A stretch of 10,765 nucleotides of DNA. It comes from CAYUYM01 sp964449305 (GTDB taxonomy: Bacteria > Bacteroidota > Ignavibacteria > SZUA-365 > CAYQST01). The notes under the pieces were generated by a model. That model searched no databases. It saw nothing but the letters and a program-made list of their open reading frames with translations, and was not told the origin of the DNA. Shown one piece after another: positions 1-7,355 of this stretch (position 1 is the stretch's first letter; every line of letters begins with the position of its first letter). Position numbers and translations under genes: made by a program. Location: assembly GCA_964449305.1 (NCBI GenBank), contig CAYUYM010000122.1, positions 1 to 10,765 on the forward strand, written 5' to 3'.

Positions 1-69
1 GGGTGACGGATTCGAACCGCCGACACGAGGATTATGATTCCTCTGCTCTACCGACTGAGCTAACCCGCC
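1..69 (-). tRNA. tRNA-Met (anticodon CAT), 3' end cut by the window edge
   Basis: Read on the minus strand from 69 down to 1, every canonical cloverleaf position fits. The acceptor 5' strand is GGCGGGT, followed by T8 and A9. The D stem is GCTC/GAGC with loop AGTCGGTA, which holds G18-G19. The anticodon stem is GAGGA/TCCTC with loop ATCATAA, giving anticodon CAT. The variable loop is GTGTC, and the T arm GGCGG/CCGTC encloses TTCGAAT. The 3' acceptor strand begins ACCC, and its last three paired bases, the discriminator and any CCA lie outside the window. The G1 start and the lack of the GGG/CCC anticodon stem argue against initiator tRNA. Elongator tRNA-Met is the best call, but CAT is also the gene anticodon of the lysidine-modified tRNA-Ile2, and the missing discriminator end prevents a firm choice. 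Confidence 0.93.
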
Positions 70-77
70 GGGGAATT

Positions 78-109
78 CAAACATACATCCCCATCCCGTA
101 TTTTCCAAA
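78..109 (-). promoter_or_regulatory. Bacteroidota-type promoter of the tRNA gene
   Basis: On the minus strand TATGTTTG (85 to 78) matches the Bacteroidota -7 consensus TAnnTTTG at every defined base. TTTG at 109 to 106 matches the -33 box, and the spacer is 20 bases. The -7 box ends 8 bases before the first base of the tRNA, so transcription would begin at or just before the mature 5' end. The known part is the consensus; its activity here is inferred. The -33 box covers the upstream ATG of trmH at 109, which is one reason to prefer a later trmH start. Confidence 0.7.
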
Positions 110-165
110 TGCCGGGGAAGCCGTACATTTCCCCCGATATGCACCGTCCACAGCCACGGCCCGCC

Positions 166-792
166 ATGCCCCTTCCCCGGAAGCATTTCCGCACCATCGA
201 CACCATCACCGACGAACGTCGGGAACGGCTGCTGCACGTCCTGCGCGGCCGCCAGAAGGATGTGACCATCGTTCTGGAAAACATCTGGGATCCCCACAAC
301 GTCTCGGCCATCCTGCGCACCGCAGACGCGACGGGGATCGACGATGTCCATCTGCTCTACCACATCGAGCCGTTTCCTGATCTCACGAAGAAGGGCAAGC
401 AGTCGTCGGCCTCGGCGAAGAAGTGGCTCACTCTGCATCACCACACCAGCGTGGAGGACTGCTTCGCGGTGTTGCGCGCCCAGGGCAAGCGCATCTATGC
501 CTCGCACCTCACGAAAGAGGCGGTGTCCCTTCATTCACTCGATGCCACGCAGCCCATCGCGCTGGTGCTGGGCAACGAGAGCCGAGGGGTGTCCGATGAG
601 GCCTGCGCCCTGGCCGACGGTGTGTACCACATTCCCATGGCGGGCATGGTTCAGTCCCTCAATGTGTCGGTGGCCGCTGCGGTCAGCGTGTACGAAATGT
701 ACCGGCAGCGCCTGGCAGCTGGGCTCTGCGATGTGCCGTCCCTTTCGGAGGAGGTCATCGCCGCGCGGCTCGAGGAGTGGGCCAGAATGTAG
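166..792 (+). CDS. trmH: tRNA (guanosine-18-2'-O)-methyltransferase TrmH (SpoU family)
   Basis: This 208-residue cytoplasmic enzyme of the SPOUT superfamily would transfer a methyl group from S-adenosylmethionine to the ribose 2'-OH of G18 in the tRNA D loop. All three SpoU motifs are visible. Motif 1 is around residues 39-54, PHNVSAILRTAD, with the catalytic-type Arg51. Motif 2 is LVLGNESRGVSDE at about 133-145. Motif 3 runs from IPMAGMVQSLNVSVA to YE at about 156-177 and forms the trefoil-knot cofactor site. The text RQKDVTIVLENIWDPHNVSAILRTAD closely parallels E. coli TrmH, which separates it from RlmB-type rRNA methyltransferases, as does the absence of an N-terminal RNA-binding domain. 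The frame is open back to ATG at 109 and has another ATG at 139. I chose 166 because the extra residues are low-complexity, 109 lies within the tRNA promoter, and 166 gives a normal N-terminus. No start has a clear Shine-Dalgarno sequence. The gene is divergent from the tRNA and convergent with the vWA gene. Confidence 0.92.
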   Translation: MPLPRKHFRTIDTITDERRERLLHVLRGRQKDVTIVLENIWDPHNVSAILRTADATGIDDVHLLYHIEPFPDLTKKGKQSSASAKKWLTLHHHTSVEDCFAVLRAQGKRIYASHLTKEAVSLHSLDATQPIALVLGNESRGVSDEACALADGVYHIPMAGMVQSLNVSVAAAVSVYEMYRQRLAAGLCDVPSLSEEVIAARLEEWARM

Positions 793-807
793 ACGGGGTT
801 CCCCCGT
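793..807. terminator. Candidate short hairpin between convergent genes
   Basis: Immediately after the trmH stop, ACGGGG (793-798) and CCCCGT (802-807) form a perfect 6-bp stem with loop TTC. It lies in the 23-base gap between the trmH stop and the stop of the convergent vWA gene, where a shared terminator would be expected. There is no T-tract on either strand, so it does not meet the intrinsic-terminator standard. It could be a weak or factor-assisted terminator, an RNA 3'-end stabiliser, or chance in GC-rich DNA. Confidence 0.3.
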
Positions 808-815
808 TCACGTGT

Positions 816-2861
816 TCAATGCATGATGGAGAGCGGCGCCGACGCCGCTCCGTCGGCGCTCTGCACCTGAAGCCAGTACCTCCCTGTCGGGAGGGCGGGG
901 AGCAGGACTGTGCGGACCAGTGTGCCGGCAGGGGCATCCTCCTCGAGCAGACAGGCGATCCGGTGACCCAATGCATCGGTGATGAACACGGCACAGCTCC
1001 CGCCATGGGGCCGCCAGATCCGCACCGTGATCTCTGCGCCCGCGGGGTTGGGCGACACGGCGAGCGATACCGCCTCCTTCCGCTGCATGATGCGGTCGCA
1101 GAGGCCGTCGATCCAGAGCATGATGGAATCGCGGGCAAACGCGGTTTCACAACCCGTCACCAGATGTCCATCGGCGATGTGCAGCGCCGTCACCGCCGCC
1201 TCGCGGCGGGGCTGAAGCTGCAAGCGCAGGACGAGCAGCGTTGAGTCCTCCAGTGTGGACGAGGCAAAGGTGATGCGCGCATGGCTCCCGTCGTTCCAGA
1301 GCATCGCATGATCCATCGGTCGGCCCGGTGGTGCGAGGCTTCCGGTGATGCGGGCGATGCTCGAGTCGCAGAGGAAGGAGATGTCGCCGGACAGAGCGTG
1401 TCCAGGCATGGGATGGGGCTGAAGCGCGATGGGGACGAGCACCTCCGTGCCTGCCGTGGCATGGAGGTGGCGGGGGAGTGGTCGAAACAGTTCAAAGCAG
1501 TGCCACAAGGCAAGCCGCGCACTTGCGGGTTGCAGCCCGATGGGGCAGTCCTGCCGGAAATCCTCCGATATCAGGAGCAGGTCGGCGGTTGTGTCGGTCA
1601 TGAGGGACGGGATGTGGAGCCGGAGGATGAGGAAGACGGGGGTGGGGTCGGACGACGGTGGACCGGTGGCCGTGATGCGAACGGCATCCTCCGACAGCGA
1701 GTCGATCCGGACCGAGGCCGCCTCGCAGCGGGTGCCGGCCGTGGATGCGCCAAGAACGGTGAGGTGGGGGGCGAGCCCGGCGAGCCGCAGGGTGCAGGTC
1801 AACGGCACGCCCGTTGCAAGCCCGGCTGTGATCACGATTGGCAGGTCCAACTCACCGCCCGATGTCGCCATGCGTGGACCTCCGATGAGGATGCTGCCCT
1901 GGCGCAGCCCCGGCGATGGCGTGTAGCCCGTGTCGGCCTCTGCGGTGAAGCCCGCTCCGGAGCAGGTGAGCTCGATGCTGCGTCGCAGGGTGTCGTGACA
2001 CGGGTTGGTGGAGATGTAGCGCAGGACGCAGGCGTCAGTCAGGACATCACGGGCGATGATGGCGTAGATGCCGGTGAGAGCGGAGGCGGAGTCGGCGACG
2101 TAGAAGCGGCCGCCGGTGGCTTGGGCCACGGTGCGCAGGAGGTCGGCATTCACCGTGCCGCCCAACCCCACCACGTGTATCGGCACCCCGGCCTGGCGCG
2201 CCGTGGCGATCACCGCATCGGGGCCGGCGAAGAGATCCTGGGCGCTCTCCCCATCGGTGAGTGCGATGATGTGCCTCTGGCCGCGCCCCATGCGGACGAG
2301 GCGCAGCGCCTCCATCAGGGCGTCCCAGAGGCGGGTCCCCCCGCGCGCCGTGATCGGGACGAGGGCGCGACGGAGGGAGGCGGTGTCACCGCTGAATCCA
2401 TGATCCACGGTGAAAAACGGTGCGCCTTCGTCCGAGGAGAAGCTGCAGATGGCCGCCTCGTCCCGGGTGTCGAAGCTTCCGAGGAAGGCGGAGACGGCGG
2501 CCTTGGCCGACCGGATCGCAAGGCTGTCGGGATCCGCGGTGGAGTCGTTTCGCATGGCCATGCTCGATGAGCGATCCAGGAGCAGCAGGGCGGAGAGCCG
2601 GACCACGCTGTCGAACGGGCACCATGCACTGATGATGTCCTGCTGCACCGCATCCTCATGAAGTGTGAAATTCGCGCGCGTGAGTCTCAGCACCGGGCGA
2701 CCGGCACGCTCCACGGCGACGCGCACCGCCAGGCCTGGGAACTGTGATGTATCCACCGACTGGATCTCCATCCGGGGCTGCGCTGCCAGTGCGGTGCATG
2801 CCATCATGACGACCATGGCGGTGCGCAGCGGGGGGAAGATGGTGAAACGCGGGGCGGTCAT
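816..2861 (-). CDS. Secreted vWA-domain surface protein with T9SS type A sorting domain
   Basis: This 681-residue protein is probably exported and surface-attached or released; its partner is unknown. Residues 1-27 are a signal peptide with a hydrophobic core ending ALAAQP. Residues 31-80 form a small beta domain often placed ahead of vWA domains in such proteins. The vWA domain spans about 88-275 and has a complete metal-ion-dependent adhesion site: DRSSS at 96-100, Thr176 and Asp203 (in LTDGES). Residues 300-595 hold beta-rich sequence with two regions that look cohesin-like, each containing a LxLRLxxx strand; this is a weak pattern judgement. Residues 598-681 are a T9SS tail with SPNPAG, DALGHRI and LPTGRYWLQV. 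Several Cys fit an exported, disulfide-bonded protein. The frame is open to an ATG at 2918, but ATG 2861 starts the signal peptide and has AGGA six bases upstream (2871-2868). A possible weak -7 box TATCTTCC lies at 2890-2883. The gene is monocistronic by layout, convergent with trmH and divergent from the kinase. Exact function is not recognisable. Confidence 0.88.
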   Translation of the reverse strand: MTAPRFTIFPPLRTAMVVMMACTALAAQPRMEIQSVDTSQFPGLAVRVAVERAGRPVLRLTRANFTLHEDAVQQDIISAWCPFDSVVRLSALLLLDRSSSMAMRNDSTADPDSLAIRSAKAAVSAFLGSFDTRDEAAICSFSSDEGAPFFTVDHGFSGDTASLRRALVPITARGGTRLWDALMEALRLVRMGRGQRHIIALTDGESAQDLFAGPDAVIATARQAGVPIHVVGLGGTVNADLLRTVAQATGGRFYVADSASALTGIYAIIARDVLTDACVLRYISTNPCHDTLRRSIELTCSGAGFTAEADTGYTPSPGLRQGSILIGGPRMATSGGELDLPIVITAGLATGVPLTCTLRLAGLAPHLTVLGASTAGTRCEAASVRIDSLSEDAVRITATGPPSSDPTPVFLILRLHIPSLMTDTTADLLLISEDFRQDCPIGLQPASARLALWHCFELFRPLPRHLHATAGTEVLVPIALQPHPMPGHALSGDISFLCDSSIARITGSLAPPGRPMDHAMLWNDGSHARITFASSTLEDSTLLVLRLQLQPRREAAVTALHIADGHLVTGCETAFARDSIMLWIDGLCDRIMQRKEAVSLAVSPNPAGAEITVRIWRPHGGSCAVFITDALGHRIACLLEEDAPAGTLVRTVLLPALPTGRYWLQVQSADGAASAPLSIMH

Positions 2862-2917
2862 GAGGCATCCTGCTCGATTGCCGGAAGATACGGTTTTCTC
2901 ATGATGCGCGTGGAGCA

Positions 2918-2948
2918 TTTCGTGATTCGCGGATTATTGCTACCTTTG
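2918..2948 (+). promoter_or_regulatory. Bacteroidota-type promoter upstream of the hybrid histidine kinase
   Basis: TACCTTTG at 2941-2948 matches the -7 consensus TAnnTTTG at all defined positions. TTTC at 2918-2921 gives a three-of-four match to the -33 TTTG box, with a 19-base spacer. The start site would fall near 2953-2956, leaving a leader of roughly 200 bases before the kinase ATG. It is the only perfect -7 box I found in this gap on either strand. Confidence 0.55.
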
Positions 2949-3150
2949 TTCGGTCCGACAGCTCAGGTGGTCCTCTCCGACTCACCTCTCAACAAGCCCC
3001 CCCCACCCTTCTCGCTTCATGAGCGCCCCCATCTCGCATCGTTCCATGCTGCATTCCCTCGTTTCTGTGATGACCACGCATCGGCATCAAGGACGCGGGA
3101 CGTGTGCTGGACGGCCGGCCCGGCGCACCATCGTTTGATCATCCGACCAC
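2949..3150 (+). other. Long C-rich non-coding leader before the kinase gene
   Basis: No convincing gene fits this stretch. It contains a run of eight C near 2997-3004 and a small AGGTG (2965-2969)/CACCT (2983-2987) stem with a 13-base loop. An in-frame TGA at 3136-3138 blocks any upstream extension of the kinase. The 85-codon plus-strand frame crossing it (2901-3158) lacks domain-like sequence and overlaps the kinase start in another frame. It may be a 5' untranslated region with regulatory structure, or the true kinase promoter may be a degenerate one closer to the ATG. I recognise no known riboswitch. Confidence 0.4.
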
Positions 3151-5946
3151 ATGCGTGAGGAACTGATGCAGACAGAAGGTCCCCTCCCTCCGAACAGCCG
3201 CGATCTGCTCGACCATGCTCCCCTCGGCATCTATTGTGTCGATCGCACGGCGCGCATCCTCCATGCCAATGGCACCGCATGCCGGAGGCTCCAGTATCGT
3301 CTCGACGAACTGACAGCGATGCGCATCACCGATGTCGACCCACGATTCCGCATCGACCGCTGGGAGGCGGTCTGGGACGAGGTCCTGGTGAAGGGACCCC
3401 AGGTCTACGAATCCATCCAGCGCACGCGCTCCGGCCAGGTGTTTCCCACGCAGGTCACCATCATGCATGTTCCGTCGGAGGGTGGAGAGACGCTCTTCTG
3501 CTATGTGAAGGACATCTCAGAGCGGAAGCGCAACGAACGCGTCAAGGACGCCCTCTACGCCATCTCCGAGGCGGTGCATTCCACGCGGGATCTCCACGCC
3601 CTGTTCCTGATCACGCACGACATCATCTCCGGCCTCATGCCGGCGCAGAACTTCTACATCGCCTTCCACGATCCCGGGCATGGGATCCTGTCCTATCCCT
3701 ACCATGCCGACGAGGTGGACGACGACTGGTCGCCACACCACCTTGGCCGGACATTGAGCGCGTTGGTTCTCAAGACAGGGCGGGCAATGCTTGTGCCGCC
3801 GGACCGCTTCTCGCTGCTGGTGGACTCTGGTGAGGTGGAATCCTTCGGGTCACCATGCATCGACTGGCTCGGGGCCCCGCTCACCACCGCCTCGGGTGTC
3901 ATCGGGGTGATGGCAGTCCAGACCTATTCACCCGAAGTGCGGCTCACCAACGAGCATCTCACCATCTTCGAGTTCATCTCCACCCAGGTGGCCATGGCAA
4001 TCGAGCGCAAGCGGTCCGACGATCTGCTGCGCAGCAACGAGGAGCGGTATCGTGTGCTCGTGGACAATTCCCCCGATCTCATCCTGAGTTTCGACCTGCA
4101 ACAACGTGTCACCGCCGTCAATCCGGCATTCTGTTCCTCGCTTGGCCGGTCGGCGGAGGAGATCGTCGGTCACACGTTCACCGAGCTGGGGTTTTCGCCC
4201 GATCAGCTCGCACAATGGCGGCAGTTGTTCCTTCGGTGCATCACGACGGCGGGCACGGTCAGTGGCGAGGCCATGTATCGTGACCAGGACGGAAGCGAGC
4301 GGATCTTCAATGTTGCCCTGACGCCTCTCCATGATCCGAATGCCGTGGTGGTCGGCGCCTCCGCCATCTGCCACGACATCACGGACATCCGCCTCGCACA
4401 CCGCCAGCTCGGTGTGTCGGAGGCACGCTACCGCTCGCTCATCGAGACATCTCCCGATGCCATCATGCTGCTCGACATGCACGGGGTCCTCCAGTTCTGC
4501 AACAGGCGCATGGCGGAGATGTTCGGACAGCCGACAGCAGATGCTCTTCATGGAGTGACGCTCGAGTCCGTGACCTGCCCGGTATCCCATCGGGCCCTGC
4601 GTGCAGGCCTGTCGGAACTGATGGCGCTGCGGCAGATGCGGCCCATCGAGCTCGAACTGCTTCGCCACTCTGGTGTCACCTTCCACGGTGAACTCAACGC
4701 CTCGCTCGTGCACGCCCCCGACGGTGAGGTGCAGATCATGGCCGTGCTCCACGACATCACCACACGGAAGCATGCCGAGGCGGAGTTGCGGCGGGCCAAG
4801 GAGCAGGCGGAGCTTTCGGACAGACTGAAGGACGCCTTCATCGCGAACATCTCCCACGAGATCCGCACCCCGCTCAACAGCATCATGGGTTACATCAGCC
4901 TGATGGAGATGGAACTCGCAGACCGACTCACGTCGGAGGAGGCCGAGTATTTCGAAAGTGTCCACCGGTCCGGCAAACGCCTGATGCGCACGGTGGAAAG
5001 CGTCCTGAACCTCGCAAGCATGGAGTCCGGCACGTTCCATACCACCGTGGAGACGGTCAACATCGTCCGTCGTGTGGAATACGTGGTGTCCGACCTCCAG
5101 GCTCTTGCGCGGAAAAAGGATATCGAACTCGAATTCCGGCCCGAGTGCCCTGAGGCGATGGTGAGCTGCGATGTCTACACGATGGATCAGGCACTCATCA
5201 ACATCATCGACAATGCCATAAAGTTCACCTCACAGGGCGGCGTCACCGTGCGGCTTTCCTCCGGCGATGGATGGGCGCAGGTGGAGGTGCGTGACACGGG
5301 GGTCGGCATTGGTGAGGCATATTTCGAGAAGCTCTACAACGCCTTCTCCCAGGAGGAGATCGGATACACCCGCAGCTTCCAGGGGCTCGGCCTCGGTCTT
5401 GCGCTCACGAAGCGCTATGTGGATCTCAACAACGGCAGCATCTCGGTCGCGTCCACCAAGGGCGTGGGCAGCACCTTCACCATCACCCTGCCCCTGGACC
5501 AGAGTCACCACTCCATGGGGGTGGTCGAGTCCCTCGCCACAGTCCGCAGCATCGAGGGGCTGCACGAGCTCCGGCACCGCAGCGGCCGCCTCCTCGTGGT
5601 GGAGGACGATGAGCAGAGCCAGAACTACATGCGTGCCATCCTGTCCAAGCAGTTCGAGCTGCACGTGGTGGACAACGCCGCAGACGCCTGGGAACACCTC
5701 ATGAGCAAACGCTTCGACCTCGTCCTCATGGACATCTCCATCCAGGGCGACGAGGACGGCCTGCAGCTCACGAAACGCATCCGGTCGGAACGCACGATCA
5801 GCAACATCCCCGTGGTGGCGCTCACGGCGCACGCCTTCCCGCGTGACAAGCAGATGAGCTTCGAGGCAGGATGCAACGATTACATGACCAAGCCCTTCAT
5901 GCGCGACACGCTGAAGAACATGATCGTCAAATACGTGCACGGATGA
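3151..5946 (+). CDS. Hybrid sensor histidine kinase (PAS-GAF-PAS-PAS-HisKA-HATPase-REC)
   Basis: This 931-residue signalling kinase has no signal peptide or membrane segment, so it should sense a cytoplasmic cue through its PAS and GAF domains. PAS1 is about 18-128, ending FCYVKDISERKR. The GAF domain is about 132-288, PAS2 about 295-418, and PAS3 about 423-545, ending MAVLHDITTRKHAE. HisKA is about 557-625 with the phosphorylated His569 in SHEIRTPLNS. HATPase is about 670-790 with N688 in the N box, DTGVGI from D715 and the G2 box GLGLGL. The receiver is about 815-931 with acidic residues E818-D820, phospho-acceptor D861 (LMDIS), T892 and K914. All catalytic residues are present. ATG 3151 is the first possible start because TGA at 3136 is in frame; ATG 3166, preceded by GAGGA, is a reasonable alternative and would remove five residues. 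No separate response regulator or DNA-binding output lies nearby, so phosphotransfer partners and the ligand are unknown. The stop touches that of the convergent symporter gene. Confidence 0.95.
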   Translation: MREELMQTEGPLPPNSRDLLDHAPLGIYCVDRTARILHANGTACRRLQYRLDELTAMRITDVDPRFRIDRWEAVWDEVLVKGPQVYESIQRTRSGQVFPTQVTIMHVPSEGGETLFCYVKDISERKRNERVKDALYAISEAVHSTRDLHALFLITHDIISGLMPAQNFYIAFHDPGHGILSYPYHADEVDDDWSPHHLGRTLSALVLKTGRAMLVPPDRFSLLVDSGEVESFGSPCIDWLGAPLTTASGVIGVMAVQTYSPEVRLTNEHLTIFEFISTQVAMAIERKRSDDLLRSNEERYRVLVDNSPDLILSFDLQQRVTAVNPAFCSSLGRSAEEIVGHTFTELGFSPDQLAQWRQLFLRCITTAGTVSGEAMYRDQDGSERIFNVALTPLHDPNAVVVGASAICHDITDIRLAHRQLGVSEARYRSLIETSPDAIMLLDMHGVLQFCNRRMAEMFGQPTADALHGVTLESVTCPVSHRALRAGLSELMALRQMRPIELELLRHSGVTFHGELNASLVHAPDGEVQIMAVLHDITTRKHAEAELRRAKEQAELSDRLKDAFIANISHEIRTPLNSIMGYISLMEMELADRLTSEEAEYFESVHRSGKRLMRTVESVLNLASMESGTFHTTVETVNIVRRVEYVVSDLQALARKKDIELEFRPECPEAMVSCDVYTMDQALINIIDNAIKFTSQGGVTVRLSSGDGWAQVEVRDTGVGIGEAYFEKLYNAFSQEEIGYTRSFQGLGLGLALTKRYVDLNNGSISVASTKGVGSTFTITLPLDQSHHSMGVVESLATVRSIEGLHELRHRSGRLLVVEDDEQSQNYMRAILSKQFELHVVDNAADAWEHLMSKRFDLVLMDISIQGDEDGLQLTKRIRSERTISNIPVVALTAHAFPRDKQMSFEAGCNDYMTKPFMRDTLKNMIVKYVHG

Positions 5947-7296
5947 TCAGTCGTCCGTCACGTCGGCGTCGAGGTTGCCCGTCCACAAATACTTCGATGT
6001 CTCGCGCACGATCACCCCGCTCAGGAGGATGAGGGACACGAGGTTGGGGATCGCCATGAGGGCGTTGGTGATGTCGGCGAAGCTCCACACGATGGGCAGC
6101 GACAGGATCGATCCCACGAACACGAACAGCACCCATGCGATGCGGTAGGGCACGATGGCGCGCTTTCCGGCGAGGTATTCGGCCGCCTTCTCGCCGTAGT
6201 ACGCCCAGCCGAGAATGGTGGAAAAGACGAAGGTGAGAAGCCCAAGACTGAGCACAAGCGGACCGACGACGGGGATGTCGCTGAAGGCCCTGTTCGTGAG
6301 CGCTCCGCCCGAGAGCCCGAGCGTCCAGTCCTGCGAGTTGACGATGACCAGCCCGGTGATCGCACACACCACCACGGTGTCCCAGAAGGTGCCCGTGGAG
6401 GAGACGAGGGCCTGACGCACGGGGTTGCGCGTCTGCGCCGCCGCGGCGACGATGGGGGCGCTGCCAAGGCCGGATTCATTGGAGAAGAGGCCGCGGGCGA
6501 TGCCATACCGGATGGCCTGCGCCATGCCCGCCCCAAGGAAGCCGCCGATCGCGGCATGCCCGTCGAAGGCGGATCGCACGATGAGGGCGATGGACGCGGG
6601 GATGGTGGCGTGATTGATGCCGAGGATGATGAGGCAGCCGAGCACATAGAACACCGCCATGAAGGGCACGAGCTTTTCACACACGCGCGCGATGGAGGTG
6701 ATGCCCCCGAGGATGACGATGGCGGTGAGCACCGTGAGCACGCCTCCGGTGATCCAGGGGGCGAGGCCGAAGTTCGTCTCCACCATCACGGCGATGGAAT
6801 TGGCCTGCACCATGTTCCCGATGCCGAAGGCCGTCACGGCGGTGAGTGCGGCGAACACGATGCCGAGCCAGCGCATCTTCAGGCCCCGCTCCAGCACGTA
6901 CATCGGGCCGCCCGCCATGGTGCCGTCGGGCTGCGTGATGCGGTATTTCACGGCAAGCAGACCCTCGCCATACTTCGTCGCGATGCCGAACACGCCCGTG
7001 AGCCACATCCAAAGCACGGCTCCGGGACCGCCCATCGCCACCGCTGTCGCGACGCCCACGATGTTGCCGGTGCCGATGGTGGCCGCCAGGGCCGTGGTCA
7101 GCGCGCCGAACTGCGAGATGTCGCCCGTCCCCTCCCGCTCACGCCGGAAGGAGATGCGGATGGCCTGCCCGATGTACCGCTGGATGAAGCGCAGGCGGAC
7201 GGTGAGGAACAGATGCGTGCCGAACAGCAGGATGATGATGGGGGGACCCCAGACAAGATCACTGATCGCGCCGATGATGGTTTCAAGGTGCTGCAT
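5947..7296 (-). CDS. Sodium:alanine/glycine symporter, AGCS family
   Basis: This 449-residue polytopic inner-membrane protein is predicted to import alanine or glycine with Na+. The hydrophobic profile suggests about ten or eleven helices. The family signature is clear: residues 65-98 run from ALTTALAATIGTGNIVGV to GGPGAVLWMW, carrying the conserved GTGNIVG ion/substrate-site helix and the GGxGAxxWMW motif. Other family blocks are TKYGEGLLAVKYR, GGPMYVLERG, and GLFSNESGLGSAPIVAAAAQTRNP, with its family-typical NE(S/A)G(L/M)GSAP loop. Length is normal for the family. ATG 7296 begins a typical N-terminus (MQHLETIIGAISDLVWGPP); no clear Shine-Dalgarno sequence precedes it. The M14 peptidase gene ends 57 bases upstream on the same strand and no TAnnTTTG box lies in the gap, so co-transcription with the peptidase is possible. 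That would pair peptide hydrolysis with amino acid uptake, but this is inference. Alanine versus glycine preference cannot be told from the sequence. Confidence 0.94.
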   Translation of the reverse strand: MQHLETIIGAISDLVWGPPIIILLFGTHLFLTVRLRFIQRYIGQAIRISFRREREGTGDISQFGALTTALAATIGTGNIVGVATAVAMGGPGAVLWMWLTGVFGIATKYGEGLLAVKYRITQPDGTMAGGPMYVLERGLKMRWLGIVFAALTAVTAFGIGNMVQANSIAVMVETNFGLAPWITGGVLTVLTAIVILGGITSIARVCEKLVPFMAVFYVLGCLIILGINHATIPASIALIVRSAFDGHAAIGGFLGAGMAQAIRYGIARGLFSNESGLGSAPIVAAAAQTRNPVRQALVSSTGTFWDTVVVCAITGLVIVNSQDWTLGLSGGALTNRAFSDIPVVGPLVLSLGLLTFVFSTILGWAYYGEKAAEYLAGKRAIVPYRIAWVLFVFVGSILSLPIVWSFADITNALMAIPNLVSLILLSGVIVRETSKYLWTGNLDADVTDD

Positions 7297-7341
7297 GTGC
7301 CTGAAGGATGGTGGTGGATGATGATGACGTGACCCGGCTGC

Positions 7342-7355
7342 GACGCCGCGGCGTC
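7342..7355. repeat. 14-bp perfect palindrome at the end of the peptidase gene
   Basis: GACGCCGCGGCGTC is a perfect palindrome covering the last two bases of the minus-strand TGA stop codon frame and the first twelve bases after it. It can form a hairpin in the peptidase transcript just past the stop, upstream of the symporter gene. No T-tract follows, so it is not a good intrinsic terminator. It might attenuate transcription between peptidase and symporter, protect the 3' end, or be a chance GC palindrome. Confidence 0.3.

Noticed and set aside
109..165. N-terminal extension of trmH from ATG 109
   Set aside because: The start lies in the tRNA -33 box, the added residues are proline-rich with no counterpart in E. 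coli TrmH, and no ribosome site precedes it. It cannot be fully excluded.
1281..2570. 429-codon open frame antisense to the vWA gene
   Set aside because: The opposite strand has a clear signal peptide, vWA site and T9SS tail. The antisense translation is compositionally odd and shows no recognisable motif.
2901..3158. 85-codon plus-strand frame before the kinase
   Set aside because: Its start lies upstream of the perfect -7 box, it lacks a ribosome site and domain-like sequence, and it overlaps the kinase start out of frame.
3928..5040. 370-codon open frame antisense to the histidine kinase
   Set aside because: It mirrors the PAS-HisKA coding region, where all kinase motifs are intact, and has the charged low-complexity look of a shadow frame.
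7300..7330. GATGATGATG-type triplet run before the symporter gene
   Set aside because: Only a few imperfect units occur. It is too short to call a repeat locus or to suggest phase variation.
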